The notes under the pieces are model-generated. The model did not search any database, was not told the origin of the DNA, and saw nothing but the letters and a program-made list of their open reading frames with translations. Positions 23,971 to 37,819 of a stretch of DNA of 64,000 nucleotides are shown here, one piece after another. The position numbers and the translations under genes were made by a program. How positions within the stretch are numbered: position 1 is the stretch's first letter; the number at the start of each line of letters is the position of its first letter. Origin of the DNA: Gordionus sp. m RMFG-2023 (taxonomy: Eukaryota > Nematomorpha > Gordioida > Chordodea > Parachordodidae); contig NC_088775.1 of assembly GCF_954871325.1 (NCBI RefSeq), positions 27,195,561-27,259,560 of the forward strand. Reading direction: 5' to 3'.

Positions 23971-26900
23971 CATTCAAAGACTTAAGAATATAAGGCAGAA
24001 TGTAATGTATATGGCTAAAAAAAATCCAAAGCTTAATCTTTCAGTATATAGCAGTTTTATAAATTTTAAAAATTGTTTTGTTAGTATAATATTTGTATTA
24101 TAGTCGTGTCGTGCCATAAAACTGATAATGGAAATATTTATTATAATACTGCTTAACATAGTATATAATAGTGATTGTATTTAGTTGGTTGTTGATAGAT
24201 ATTTTTATTATTTTTTTATGAATATTTTTAACAAAATAAACTCATTATTATACTAAAATAAAGTTAATCTATTTTAAATCAGTTTTATCGATTATTTTGA
24301 CCAAATCAACTTTAAAAACCCATATACTTAATTTTTTGGGATATTTTAAGATTATTATAATGTTAAATTTAATAAATGTAAAAAAAAATATTATTAATAG
24401 ATAAACATTAATCCTGCAATTTAAAAAAAAAATATAATACCTGTATTTATCTAAGAGGATATGATTGATATTTATTGGTTAAAAAATGGGAAAAAAGGAA
24501 ACTAAAACCGCAAATTTCATAAAACCTATATATTGTGTTATTAATAATAAACTTTATTCAAATATACTATTGGTATATTACAAAAAGTTTATCAAAACAA
24601 AATAACTGTAACCATTTACATTTTTATAGTTTTATTTCACGTTTAAGAAAAAATAATGTGAAAATTTAAATTAGTAAATAAAAAATAATGAGTTTGAAAT
24701 AATAAATTTACCTCTCAAAATTGATTATAAATTTTTTTATAAAATAATATCTAATAATGCATGATTTATGAAATTATTCTTTAAAATTTGTCGCCTGCAT
24801 TATAGTAATTTTAAAAATTTGATTTCTTTTTATTTTTTTAAAAAATACAAGATGGGGTAAGGAAAAATAAAAATTTTGAATACTTGAAAAGCAGAAGATA
24901 AAATTTATTTTAATACTTGGCAGTTGACAATCATGTATGAGAGAGAGGGTGATGGAAAACAATTTTGAATATTTAATAAAGAGGGAAAAGAAAAGATGCA
25001 TTAAAAATAAAAAATAAAACCGCAATTCAAGACCAAAATGGCACATGTGATATAAAAATTACATAAAATATATTAATTAAATTGCACCACTACAAAGAAT
25101 AAGTACTTTGCACTAAAACATGTTTTGAATTATTGCCAAACGTGTTTTCTATCCTATATACTAAACTAAATGAAAGAATTACATTTTCATGAACTTGAAT
25201 AAACGATCACGAATGAGAAAGACAACTTATTTAATTTGAAGACGATCATTGTTTGATATTGAATTAATAGTTTTTTTTAATAATTAAATAAATATATTCT
25301 GAAACTTTTTATTGGTATAATTTGTTAATAAATAGTTGAATAATTAGTTTATATTTTAAAAAACTGAAAAAATTAATATCTCAAAACACCCACCATTTTT
25401 TTCGGTTTTCCTCCAGATATCATATGCAAATATATTACAAAAAGATTTATACTAAAAATGTATTAAAGTTTGCAAATGGGCTGGTTTCAGACAAAAATTT
25501 TTAATTTCCTTGCCCATGATTTTGAATTCATAAACATTACTACCCTCCCGCTCATTGGTTAAAATTGGGATCGATCCGTCTCACCCTCTCATTGTCTTTT
25601 AATATTTTTTAATGGTTAGTTTAGTTATTTCATTTTGATATATTAGGAGAGACTGGGGCAAAAAGAACACTATTTTGTCAAAACTCTTAAATTTTATTAA
25701 AATATTAATAAAAATACTGCATCTACCTCAAATGGTGGCTAACTAAATGATAATTTTTTGACTTCTCAAATAAAATAAAAACCAGGACATATTGGACCAC
25801 CTACACCTACCAGGGTATGTAGGGCCAAGACTCACATGATCAAGACCAAGCGCACGAGTAAAAATTTTATAAATGCACATACAAAGTGAACCATCATAGG
25901 AAAATTGCGCCTTTTACTGGGAAGACCGGTTCTAAGAGGCAAACTGTTCGAAAGGTTGAGTCATACCAAAGTAAGGTTTTTGAATATAGAAAAATACTAG
26001 ATATGCCTATGAGGATGGGTTATGGGTTAAGTTAATTCATAAAAATTTCTAATTTTTTAAAAATTATATAATATTTATTATATAAATATCAAATTTAAAT
26101 GATAATTTCTAGTCATATTATAAATATTAAAATTTTGACTAGTCGGTATTATACCTCTGAGAACTAACCCACAAACTCTTATTATCTGTAAAAAGTTAAT
26201 TTTAAATAATTTAAAACACCATTTACGAATAATTTAGAATAAAGTTTAATCATTCTTGTTTTATTCGTAATACTCGAATAAAATAACGTATAATTTTTCA
26301 CGAATTTGCACGATTCAATTTGAAATTGAAATGCAATATTTATGTTTCATCGCACATTAAAAACTCTTAATTAGAAGTCCTATTACAAAATAATTGTATG
26401 CAATATACTATCAGATGAAGGTAGGAAGAATTTAAAGTATTTTAACATATATCTTATTTATTCTGTTTTAAAGGGATAGCCAAACACAAAAAATTATTTG
26501 AATATTCCCTTTTTGCCAATAGCCGTTTAAGAATTTCAAAAAATTTATATAATGTATAAATTTAAAATTAGCATTATAAAATTTAAGATAAGATAAAGTA
26601 AGTTATATATTATATTTATAATATAAAAAACTTTCAAAAATAATTGAATTCACGTGGTTATCATTTTGAATAAGAAAATTAAAATAATTATTTTTTGATC
26701 TATTTCCAAAATTTATTATAACACATCAAATTTTCATGTCGACTTTCAATGAACTTGTGGACATTCAGTGATAATATAGATAATCTAATTTAAATTATGC
26801 ATTTTATTAAAATATAGGCAAAAAATTGCTCATCTGTATATATAAATTAACATTTTTCTGTACAGTATAACCTTCTCACAATTCTCGTTTAATAAATTAT

Positions 26901-29501
26901 AAATATAGTTATTATATATATTAAAATTAATTATGTGTTTTAAATATTTTTGGGGGATTCTTTTGGTCTAAATATTTTGATTATATTAGTGTTTATATAA
27001 TAGTCTAAAAAATTTCTAAATCTATTCATCATGGGTATTATGCAAGGGAGGGTTTGGGGTCCCACACGCTTTAAATAAGGTTTCTAACAGATTATATAAA
27101 AAACGATCTTTATAAAACAAACTGGTATAAAATGAGCAAATGCTACTCCTTTCGGCTGGCCTATTTTTTTCAAAAAAAAATATTGGACAAAATTTTTATT
27201 TTGTATTATTTTAAAACTAATACATAGGTGTAGCCAGGTGGTGGGGGAGGGGAGGGGTGTATTTTTTTATTTAATAAGTAATGATTACTAGTGCAATTTA
27301 ATATTTTTCATATAATATTTTTTGAAAAATACCCCGGCCTAGCCTAAAAAATTTTTTTAAATACCCGGGTCGAATATATTAAATCACCATTTTTATCTAT
27401 AAAAATTAAAAGGAAATAAAATATATTTAAAAATTGGGTATAATCATATTTCATACTTCCAATTCGATCCTTATAAAATACTCATAATCATTTTTTTATG
27501 TAATATTGAATCAAATCAAAAGCAACAAAGATACACTTAATATTTAAAATATAATACACCTTTGAAGGGAAAATTTTATTTTCTCGTTTCCTCTATCCCA
27601 TATTCCGGCAATTACAAATACTGCCAGGGAGAGAGCGAAATGACTGCTACTTATATTAAAGAATATTAAATTACAAAAGAAACTGGAAATAAGAGTTACC
27701 ATCGATCAGTCCAATTATCCAAACTCACTTCTTTTACAACAAATGGGGAAATAAGATCATGCATATATGGATTTCATATTCTCTGAAAAATGATATAATG
27801 CACGGCAGAAAAAATTTACACACCCTGAAAAATAAATCTGGGCCGATTATAAAACCTGGGTCAGACAGATAAAAATTTTTAAAAAAAATCAGCAGCTCCC
27901 TGATTTATACAAATTCATAAGAATATAAATTTTTTAATTATATTTATATTACATATTTTTGAAAAATATTATATTTTGCAATTTAAAATTATATGCGATG
28001 CAAAAATATAAAATAATTTTTTTTCATAAATATAAATATATAACTTACCCCATACCATTAATTATCACGAAACACAAAAACAAATAGTTAATTTATAATA
28101 AATTTAAATTAATTAGAAGCTCTAAATTTTCTACTTTATTAACTATATTCATTTTTATTTAAATTTTTCACGTATAGCAAAAGTAGGAATTAATTAAAAC
28201 TAAAAGAACATTAATTCACTGTCATGCGTCAAAAATAATAAGAACGTTTTTAAAAAGCACTGTAAAAGCTATTTATCTTTTATTTTTGTAAAAGAAAATT
28301 AATAGACAATATATAGCAACCTGGTTGATTATCTGAAGAAAAAAGGATGATTGATACTAGTTTATTGAGACATGATTAAATATATACTGGTTGTCTTTTT
28401 TATAGTATTTATTAGTAAGCCTGGACTCACCCCTAATTTTTTTAAAATCTATTTAATTATCTAATGCCAAAAATATTTGTTATTTTAAATGATTTAATTT
28501 TTCAAGATTTTTCAACCGATTAATTGATATAATGGGTTTGCAATTTTTAAAATTTTTTTAGGACCTGTCCGGATTTTTAAAAATATTTTTTGCCCAATCC
28601 TAAGCCGGGTTTAGACTGAATCAAAGGTCTCTGATATTTATACAGTAATAGATAAAATAACATTTTAAATAACAGTAAAAAATATGCTGTAAATAAATTT
28701 TAAAAAAAATGGCTGAAGTGGCCACACAACTAAAACTTTGAATTAATCATTTTTAAATTTTATATATGCCATTCAATTTTTCTCCCTTATTGAATATAAC
28801 AATTAAAAAATCAGAATATGAGGCTGAATTGCCAGAAGTAGTCAATTCGCTATATCGGCTTTTTCTGCGGGTCTAAGCAGTGAGCGAATTTTTTCGGTCG
28901 CTTTTTAGCAAGATAAAAGAAGGTATCTGAAATTCTGATATTCATTTTTCATATTCCTTTTCATACAACGGGTTCAGTTTAAACTGAATATCATAAATAT
29001 GATAGGCTTGAGACATAATTTATAATTTAATTTTATTTATAATAAGGTAGGACTATATGCACTATTGGAGTACTCTGTTTAGACATAAAAAGTACTCCCG
29101 TTGCCAATAAATGACTTTGCAGGACTCTATGCTAAATACCTCCAAAGTTTTAATTAGGGAAGGGCAAAAAGTATAAATCCGTTCCGTTTTTAATTATAGA
29201 ACGTACATCTATGGCTCAGTTGAGTAAAAATAACTCTATATGAAATTTTCACAGACCGGTTGGGACCCTAACCTTACCACTTCTGCTCTCTTTATCTATT
29301 AAAAAAACTTTTAAAATATGAAAGAATTACAATAAAGCACAATAAAACTTGCCAAATTTGATTTATTTATAATTCTAAAATGATAATATTCTCCAATTTT
29401 ATAATATTAAAAAAACACGGCTTGTTTTATCTTGAAATAAACACGTCCTTCAGACGCATTACGGAAAACGAATCGTTTTAGGATGAATTTTCAAAGATCG
29501 G
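23971..29501. other. AT-rich DNA without recognisable genes
   Basis: Roughly 5.5 kb of very AT-rich sequence. Visible features are a terminus-like TAGGAGAGACTGGGG near 25645, a block at 25430-25570 related to 15640-15720 on the other strand, a G-rich run at 27238-27258 next to GTAGCCAGG (a possible hAT end), CCGG-type patches at 27330-27375 and 28560-28640, and a tRNA-like module at 29211-29270. The 24774-25046 frame is a Phe-rich translation and is not called. Confidence 0.5.
29211..29270 (+). repeat. Possible tRNA-derived module
   Basis: TGGCTCAGTTGAGT resembles a tRNA D-arm/A box, and GGTTGGGACCC about 33 bases further resembles a B box. The arms do not give a complete cloverleaf, so a SINE head or tRNA relic is more likely than a working tRNA gene. 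Confidence 0.35.
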
Positions 29502-29509
29502 CTGGGAAT

Positions 29510-29712
29510 TATTAAACGGCTCGTTTTGAGCCGATTTTTAAATACGCCTAACTCAATATTTTATCTAGACAGGCCTGAAGATTTTGTTTGTAGAAGGAAC
29601 AAAAGTTTGGATCTATTAGCGAAATCTCAAGGCTTAGGCAATATTTTCTAGCTAAAATATTGAGTTAACCGTTTTTAAAAATCGGCTCAAAACGAGCCGT
29701 TTAACAACACTA
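29510..29712. repeat. Palindromic hAT-type MITE
   Basis: Arms AAACGGCTCGTTTTGAGCC and its complement can fold the whole element into a hairpin. Flanks CTGGGAAT (29502-29509) and CTGGGAAC (29713-29720) are a near-perfect 8-bp duplication. The left end lacks a few terminal bases present in the copy at 40590. Confidence 0.8.
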
Positions 29713-29864
29713 CTGGGAACGGAGAAAATGGGGCCAACATCTTGATATATATTAAACTGACTTTTATAGAACTCTGTTTTGAATGGAAATGATGGCTAGA
29801 GGGTATAGACCTGGGCTGAAATGATACAACATGCTATATCTTTCCTGGTCTGATTTTCAGAGTG

Positions 29865-30630
29865 GCATTTTTAAACCAGCAAAATGACTCAAAGAATTGG
29901 CAAAATTTGTAACCTATGCAAAAAAATTGCAAAAAATCGCAAAAATGATTACTAAACATGCAAAATAACGCTAAAGCACAGTAAGTAAGGCTTCCAAAAT
30001 GACAAATGACGCAAAAAGAATGCAAAATTGCAAAAAGCATATAAAATGACAAAAATAACGCAAATTTATAGGGTAACACACAAGATGATATAAAAAGCAC
30101 TAAAATGCATAATCACAGAATAGCATGAGACAGCACAAAATATGGCATAAATTTTAGAAAAACACGGAAAATAATGCTGACTTTAGAAAGCCGCAAAAGG
30201 ACGAATGACGCAAATGATAGCAAAATATTTTTGAAGATTTTATCTAATAAAAAAAATTTACTTTTCCGCACTTTATCCCATTTATCCCCCCCCCCCGATC
30301 TAGGAAATTTAAAAAAATATATATATATTTTTAAAATTATAATAATGGATTAATAGCTACCGAACTTAAATTACTTTTGATTGATAACTCTATCTTGTAG
30401 TAGTGAAGCCATTAGGGAGCGGAAGAGCAGGCATGATCTTAAAAAACTTACAAAATGAATCAAAATTTTAAACTAAGCAAATATTTATTACTAAATCTCT
30501 CAAATGATGCAAAAATCTTGTAAAATGATGCTAGCTCCCAAAATGATAGAAGCAGGCAAAAAGGATGCTAAACAACGCAAGATATGCAGAAATGTGAAGA
30601 GCACGCAGAAACCACGCAAAATGACTCATT
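29865..30630 (+). repeat. Quasi-periodic GCAAAATGA-rich tract
   Basis: Across about 750 bases the words GCAAAA, AAAATGAC, AATGACGCAAA and GCAAAAAG recur at irregular short spacing, all on the plus strand, with an intervening part at 30230-30440 where they are sparse. It looks like a decayed minisatellite with a 10-25 bp unit, but no exact period could be fixed by eye. Confidence 0.5.
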
Positions 30631-32229
30631 ATTCACTTCCAGCATGTTTAGGACTAATACCCAAACTACTTTCATAGTATATTCTGTATTATGAATTTTA
30701 CCCAATATTAAAAAACACTTATTTCTTTATAGCAAAACGTAAAATCCTGGTCATATGACCCTGGTCTACACTATTACCAATATTATTGTAATAATCATAT
30801 GGTTAGTGTTAAAAAAAAGTCACAAATTGCCTTAAAGAACCATATGAAAGTATATATCCCTGCTTTATTTAAAAAAATAAGAAAATTTATGTTTTTTATT
30901 ACCTTTTTTTATTCTATATGAATTTATATTATGTAAATCAACTTGCCAAGGTTTGCCTGCCAGAATTTTTAGAATTTTGTTATGGATAATTTTGGCCTTA
31001 TTTTTGTAAATTCTTTTAAAGAAAAATTAAATATGAACAAGTAAATGAATATTCAAAACGCTTCATATATATGATTTTCAAGATTTTTCAACTGATTAGT
31101 TGGTACAATTTAAAAATAATTTTTTCAAATTGCTTTCATTGGGTTTGTTTTGTTAAATTCTATGCCAATCCCCCTATGGTCGTTTTTGGTAGGTCCTTGG
31201 TCTACTATAATTTTCTTTTGAGCGATTCTCTTTGTTTTCAGTCAGCTGGATATGTAAAATGTTAACCTTTAAATAAATTAATTAAATTTTCTTGTATAAA
31301 TGTGTTCGGTATTGCTAAGCGATTCAAATAATTTAAGCGATTCCAATTTTTGGTTACGGGAATTGTTTTAGAGAAAGATGAAATGGAGGGGTGGGGCCAC
31401 CCGTTTAACTAAAAAAAATTGTTTTTGGCCCAAACCATCATTTATTGTTTTAAATCATTAGAAAATGTAGGAGACCTGCAGGCTTGGACTAAAAAGAGGC
31501 CCGGAAAATCCTAGCATAGGAAATATGGATCGCACCAAATTATTCTATATACATAAATGAATATCAATAATTAATTGATTCTATTTTTCAAATTATAAGT
31601 ATATAATTAAAATCTAAGGGTGATGCTGATGCAAACCAATTTTAAGATAAATTGCAGTTAATCATCAATGTTTGGAGTTGTAATCCATTCATTAGCTTAA
31701 TCAGAAAAGGAGGTGAACCACCCACTTTATAATTCACAATCCTTTTAAAATATAATTTTACACTAATACAACCCCCCACCCCCATACATCCACAAAAAAA
31801 AGGAATCGAATTTTGATATTTAAAAATTTAATATTTCTAATATATACAGTGTAACTTAAATATAACATTTCCATATAAGCATACAATTTTTTTGCTTCTT
31901 AGCATTGGCCGACTAATTGTCTTATCGACCATTATATTAATGCACATAAATGTCATTTAATCATCATGCTAACCATAAAATGGTGCTACAAATTCATTTA
32001 ATGCACGACTAATCTAGTACTATAAATATTCTTGTTCCCACTTTAAAAAAAAATTATGATACGTCCATAAATCCAATACTTGATTGTATCATTATTTTAA
32101 TTGTTTATTTTAAATAAATTTAAGTCAATTTTTATTTATTTTGTAAAAATCAAAAGTCTATATATCTTGTATTTAATTATTTCAAAAGGCACTTTTAAAT
32201 AGTTTGCATATGTTCTCATTCAAGAGTGG

Positions 32230-32292
32230 GTTGGGGAGGTGGTAGAGAATTCAAGCGAGCACATGTGAATATTCCACATTTGATCCCAGCCA
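32230..32292 (+). repeat. Possible tRNA-derived module
   Basis: TGGTAGAGAATTC resembles an A box, and CATTTGATCCCAGC about 35 bases later resembles a B box and T loop. The sequence differs from the other two tRNA-like modules, so these are not copies of one obvious family. Confidence 0.3.
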
Positions 32293-34498
32293 CATGATTA
32301 TGCTATTGGTTAAATCAAATGTCTTCCCTTGTTATTTATAGTTTCCCATTACATGTTATTCATAGTTTAAAAAAAATTATCTACTGAAAACTCTTTACTA
32401 TTTGGATTGATTATAAAGATAAATAAATTCCCTATTAAAAATAAAAATAGCTATTGATATCTGCATATAAAGCTGCCTTTAAATCTATATAGCTATTTTT
32501 TATTATATTTCTAAAACGAACACTTTTCATTACAATATGATAATGTATTTATACCCATTAACATTATATCTATGTCTCCATATTCGGCAACATGTTTGAT
32601 GAACAACTCAATAATATCTTTCATTATCACTTCTAAAGAAGGGCTAATTCTGTCTTGACGCTTGAAAATTTGGCCTCGCCAGAAGCTCTTTTAATCAACG
32701 TCTATATGATAGGAAATACATAGGAGGAAAACCCCCTTCAAAATCCTATACCAACGGTGATAATATTCACATATTACGAGTTTTTTTCATATATTTCACA
32801 AATTACAAACTATCAAAAATTATGAATGTGAAAGAGTTATTTGTTGAATGCAAATTAGATTAAAACTATTCTATACATTTGATGAATGTATAATTATTGT
32901 GTATTGTTTTTAAACTTGCTGGTAAGAGTGTCTACTCCCTTTTTAATTATATTTGGAAAATAGCCGAAAATTATCCAGAAATAAGTTATTTTGGAAAATT
33001 ACTCATTTGATTGTATTGTATGCAATATATAGGCCAGGGGAGAAAAACCGACGCCATCCTTTACATCATCAATTTTTAAAAAGCTGTCACCCTAGACACT
33101 TTGATGTAAACAAACATACCAAGTTCTCTAGAACTGTAGGTTTAGTCGTATTGAACAAGAGAATGTACTCCTTAAATAAGGTAGGTCTATAATATATAAA
33201 TTTAATAAATTTTTACATCATTATTTCATCTAGAAATTTAATTCATGACTTCCCAAGACCCTTAGATACTACCTCTCTTAAAAAGTGGAAACAAATTGTT
33301 CCACTCCCCACCCCCTCCCCCACCCATGTAGATGTTGCTTTTACTTATAGTTTTAAAAGGACAAACAAATTTTGAACCTTTGAATTAAAAAATTTTCATA
33401 AAAAATCCCTCTTTGGAATATATTAAACTATTACAAAATACAGATTGAACTAGTGAGTTGGTTAGAAGCATTACCAAGTCATAATCTAAATAACCTCTTA
33501 TAATATGAACAATTAAGGGTTGCTATAAGCCACCATATTGAATGTGACATTGTTTAACCACCTATATATATTAATGAAGTGAAGTCAGACGATACTAAAG
33601 GGAGATTGGTTTTAATTGTAAACATAGTCAATTCAGATATGCAAGCAACTTTTGAATTCAAAAAATACTCATAGTATTACTAACACACTTCTCTCCAAGT
33701 ACTTAATTTCTTAGAATTTTTAAATTCACTTTTTATTAATCCAATTAAAAGAATATCAGCAAAATAATTTGTACAAATAATTTATTTTTAGAAGAACATA
33801 TAATTATTAGCAAAAACAAATAAAAAATATATCTTCATTTTTTATATAATTCTCCAAATCTTAAAAAAAAAGTAATAGTAAAAATTATATCAATTTCAAA
33901 AACTTAATTTAAAAAAAAATGTATATTATTAACATTTTTCCAACCAATCAACATTATATAATATTGTGATTGACATTCTGCAATATTTCACAAAAACTTG
34001 CATAAATTAATCGGATTACGACTACTACGAGAGCCCGAAAATTAAAAATCCTAAATCCTGCTAATATATTATAAGATAATGGCCTAAGGCCAGGTGATAT
34101 AATTCAGTAGAGTCTCGATAATGTATATCAGGTGTGTACTCAGTGGGGAAGGAAGCAGGGGAAAAATCCCCACCTACCGGCCAAAACATCAATGCCGGCT
34201 AAAATATTTTTCAAAAATATTAATGTTATGATTATTAATATATATTTTATAATAATTATTGTTGTCTCTTATCGCATATATATTCCAATTTTCTTATTTA
34301 TTATATTCACTGTAGAAAACAAGCTACTAATTTATACTATGTATTATCATCGATTTCAAATTTTCTTGGCGTTATATTATCTACCATTTTAAAATTCCCA
34401 TCAAATCATTTAAATCTTTTTCCCTACAAAACTAAAGTAAAATATTTCAAAAAAATTGAAATCGGTTTGATTGAGAGTATGAGAATAGCTGAAGGCAT

Positions 34499-36620
34499 CA
34501 TTGGCGTATGCAGCGTGGGGGGGGGGGTGGCAGGGGGACAAACCCCCCCCCCCCCCCCCAAAGCCTTAAATGCAGATGCCGGATATATTTTTCAAAAATA
34601 TTTTTGTTTAGAGTGTTGTGCACATTTAATTTAAAACATTTCAATATTTTTAATTCGTTTGTAAATAAGAATTTTAACTTGTAAAAATTGATAAGAATAT
34701 ATATAAATATGTTATTTTAACAACTTTTTACAAGTCAAATAATTTTATTTTCAAATAAATTAATAAATATGGAAATGTTTTGAATTAAATTTACATAGTA
34801 CTATATTAATTTTTATTTGTATATTTATTCCTATCTCATATTAAATATATATTTAATTACATTTATTATCACATTCATCACTAAGTTTATCAATTAATTT
34901 CGATTTAAAGTTCTCCGGCGTAATATTATCTTATTATTTTCAAATTTTTAGTGGCGTAATATTTATCTACCATTTTTAAATTTCTAGTCAAATAATAATT
35001 ATTCTGAAATTGTCCAACAGGGAGAAAGAAATTGCAACCTTGTCCTACGAGATAGAGTCTCCGCCATCAAGCAGCAACAGCTTTTATGGAGTTAGAAGAG
35101 CCGATTATTTGCTATTACTGACATATCACAATGGCCTGAAAGAAATTTTTCCTTAGAAGCAAGAAAATTATTGGATTCAATGCTTATTCCAAATTTTATT
35201 TCTCATTAGAATGTACAACTATTTTATGTATTACTTTTCAAAAACATGATGACTTGATTAAGAAGATGAGAATAGCGGAGAGCATTTTAATAGAATTCAA
35301 GGAAATTAGGGCTAATGTTTATGAAGAATTTCATATTTTATATGTTATTGTTAAGTCAAAAGCAGAGCTCTACGTGTTTAATATTTGTCTCACTCGACTT
35401 GCAGCAAGGCAAGCTCATAGTTAAAACATTAATATAGGATCAGTAGAAGAGTATATCTTAGATACAAATACATTTATAAACCAAATAAATGAATGGTTTT
35501 TAATTCATTATGCAGCACTTACCAATCTGCAAATATTATTTTCATAAAAGCCTTTCCAACCTTTTTCAGATGGTGATAGAAAAAAAAATATTTGTTGGAT
35601 TTTTATCATGAAGATGTTAAAGTATCTAATGATGCCTTATTAACTGAATAACTATGTTTATAAGAATAACTATGGTTGATACAGTCCCAAAAAATGCTAT
35701 GGATGCTCTGCATTATTTCAAACACATTTTAGATTATATTCCCAATGTATTAAAAGGGTTTTAGCAACTCTTCCCAATAGTAAACTAATGAGAGAACATT
35801 CTCTTTTTTTAAGAAGAATAACAGAGCCCTGCAGAGGTACCATTTGCAGGGCACGACCCGGATTTTTTTAAAGATTTTTACGGCTAAGCTCAATTTTCAG
35901 GCCCGACCCGGCCTTTTTTAAAATAAAATTTTCAGGCCCGACCCGAATTTTTTAAAAATAAATTATATTTATTTTTGATTTTTATAGCTAATAATAACGA
36001 TTTCAAATATAGGCTGTTTTAAAATATACAGTCCGGCCCGGATATTTATTTAAAAAAATTTTCAGGCCCGGCCTAGATGTTTTTTTTTAAAAATTCAGGC
36101 TCAGCCCTGGTGTTTTTTTTAAAAATTTCGGACCCGGTACGGTCCGGCCCGGGGGCCGGGCCTGCAGGTCTCTGAAAAACATACCTAGAAGTACAACTTT
36201 TGAAAGTAGATTGAAAGGTTTGGATCTTTTGATTATTCATAGGCATTTGACAACAAGCAAGGATGAGATAATTGAAAAAATAGCTCAATCCCAACGAAGA
36301 TTGGATTTTACATTGTAAATATATAACATACAAAATACAATTCCTTAAGCTTTTTGTGTATTAATTTATATTTCTAACATTTAAATTTTTTATACTTTAT
36401 ATATAAATTTTAAAGCTCAAAAAATTCAAATTTCTATTTTGGGTCATTTAAGTGATTCTTTACATATAATTTTTTTATAATTCACATTAATTTAAAATTG
36501 TGTATTAGAAATAGTTATTAGTCCTAATAAATGTATGCTTGATATTTTTAAAAACAAAAATATTTCTTAAAAAATTTTATTATCCCCCCCCCCCAGACCA
36601 AATTCCTGCGTACGCGCCTG
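34499..36620 (+). mobile_element. hAT-A copy 2
   Basis: CATTGGCGTATGCAG on the left and GCGTACGCGCCTG on the right, with perfect 8-bp duplications GAAGGCAT (34491-34498 and 36621-36628). Long C and G runs lie inside the left end and a C run inside the right. Transposase fragments are present but decayed. The N-terminal region is missing, as in the other short copies. A CCGG-rich element occupies 35822-36174 inside the dimerisation-domain region. Length 2,122 bp. Confidence 0.88.
35822..36174. mobile_element. CCGG-rich insert within hAT-A copy 2
   Basis: The ends are CAGAGCCCTGCAG and the complement of CAGAGACCTGCAGG. The interior alternates GGCCCGACCCGG-type blocks with T/A runs. It interrupts the hAT-A frame between the LRR and LK of the dimerisation domain. 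The identical site is occupied at 47177 and, in truncated form, at 23392-23494. Confidence 0.75.
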
Positions 36621-37000
36621 GAAGGCATTATATTGAAACATAAAGAAATTAGGGCAAATGTAAATAAAAAACTTCATAAATTATATGTCATTTTTCAGTC
36701 AAAAGCAAAGCTGTGTGAATATTTGCCTACCTCAACTGGCAGCAAAGCAAGCCCATCGTTCCAAATTAATATAGGGTCAGTCAAAGATTACTATAAAACA
36801 AGTCGCTTTATTCCCCGTTTGGATACTTTTATAACTCAAATGAATTAAAGGTTCCTGATTAATCATGTAGCTCTTACAAATCTGCAACTTTATTACCTCG
36901 GAATCCTTTTGAATTTATTTCAAATCTTAATAGAAAAAAAATAAAATATTGGCAGATTTTTATTGTGAGGATTTAAAGTATTCTATGAATGGATATATTA

Positions 37001-37398
37001 CGACGATTATTCCTTAATTTTTAGACACCCTCTTTTAATTAAATTTGGATCCTTTTCTATTTATTATTGTTATAAAATTAAAATATTTATATAGTCAAAA
37101 ATCCTTTTTATATATTTTAGTAGCCACATAGACGATAGAGGAGTAAAATGCTTTATTTTCATTTTTAATTTATCACTTTTATTTAAAGTATAGAGCTCAG
37201 TTAACTACCAATAAGTAGTGGTGATATATAGTTCCGTTTTTGTTAAGTTGTGAGAACTCTAAAAAGACTAAACCGATTTTTTTTAGCGAAAACGATCATT
37301 ATAACCGATCGAGGTTTAAACTTAAAGGAGAGCTCAATCTTGAAAAAAAAATATTCTTGAAATTGTTAGTTGTTAGGATTATTCGATTTACTTTAAAA
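37001..37398. other. AT-rich spacer
   Basis: Nothing recognised. The reading frame at 37240-37533 crosses from this spacer into the first LTR and is not a gene. Confidence 0.5.
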
Positions 37399-37403
37399 GA
37401 AAT

Positions 37404-37819
37404 TGTTGTAATTGTGGTAACATGCAAATTTACTAGATTAAGAAAAACGCCAGACAGGCAAATTACTTTTAAACAAAATTACGAAGCCCAAAGATATTCA
37501 AATCTACAAGAATTAAATCTCGGTGCAAATTGAGATTTTGCAAATGTTGATTAAAGAAAGAGGATATATAAGGAGAAATTATGATGCGAAAGATGAAGAT
37601 TTTAATTTTAATTTTTTAATTTATTTTGATTATGTTTTTATCTTATTATTTAATAAAGATTTAGTATCATTTTAGTTCTAACTTTTCTTATTTGACGAAT
37701 ATTATAGAAAAGTATATATAATCGAGGATATTAGTCTGATGTATCATTTTAGTTCTAACCTTTCTTTATTTGACAACGGTTCTAATCACCCAATCCTTAA
37801 AAAACATCAAAATGTTACA
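37404..37819 (+). repeat. LTR 1
   Basis: First terminal repeat of the array. It begins TGTTGTAATTG and ends ATGTTACA. It is directly preceded by the target duplication GAAAT and followed by a possible primer-binding site. Confidence 0.85.

Larger units (their letters stand above)
29721..34128. other. AT-rich DNA with a quasi-periodic tract
   Basis: No gene recognised. It includes the GCAAAATGA-rich tract (29865-30630), a C run at 30287-30297, a patch with GAGACCTGCAGGC at 31470-31520, C-rich runs at 31770-31785 and 33300-33330, and a tRNA-like module at 32230-32292. Frames at 31071-31265 and 32953-33192 show no family features. Confidence 0.5.
34129..37000 (+). mobile_element. Older hAT-A relative, split by a younger copy
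   Basis: The left part (about 34129-34490) starts with a worn terminus and has the G/C runs and ATGCCGGCTAAAATATTTTTC typical of the hAT-A 5' end. The right part (about 36629-37000) carries EIRANVNKKLHKLYVI and INIGSVKDYYKTS from the transposase. The middle is interrupted by hAT-A copy 2, whose target duplication lies in this older copy. The 3' end is not recognisable. Confidence 0.7.

Noticed and set aside
24774-25046. 90-codon minus-strand frame
   Set aside because: Phe/Leu/Ile/Lys-rich translation typical of AT-rich non-coding DNA.
25640-26030. Second copy of the TA-flanked GGGGAGACC element
   Set aside because: The left end resembles it (TAGGAGAGACTGGGG), but no matching right end or shared body was found.
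29834-30100. 88-codon minus-strand frame
   Set aside because: Falls in the GCAAAATGA tract. Its Phe/Cys-rich sequence is the complement of that repeat.
32953-33192. 79-codon plus-strand frame
   Set aside because: Better mixed composition than most, but no family resemblance, splice context or flanking gene structure.
36073-36333. 86-codon minus-strand frame with GPAPGPDRTGSE
   Set aside because: Translation of the CCGG-rich insert and hAT-A flank. The same kind of product appears at 47484-47699.
37240-37533. 97-codon frame as a gene
   Set aside because: It crosses the left boundary of an LTR and continues into it.
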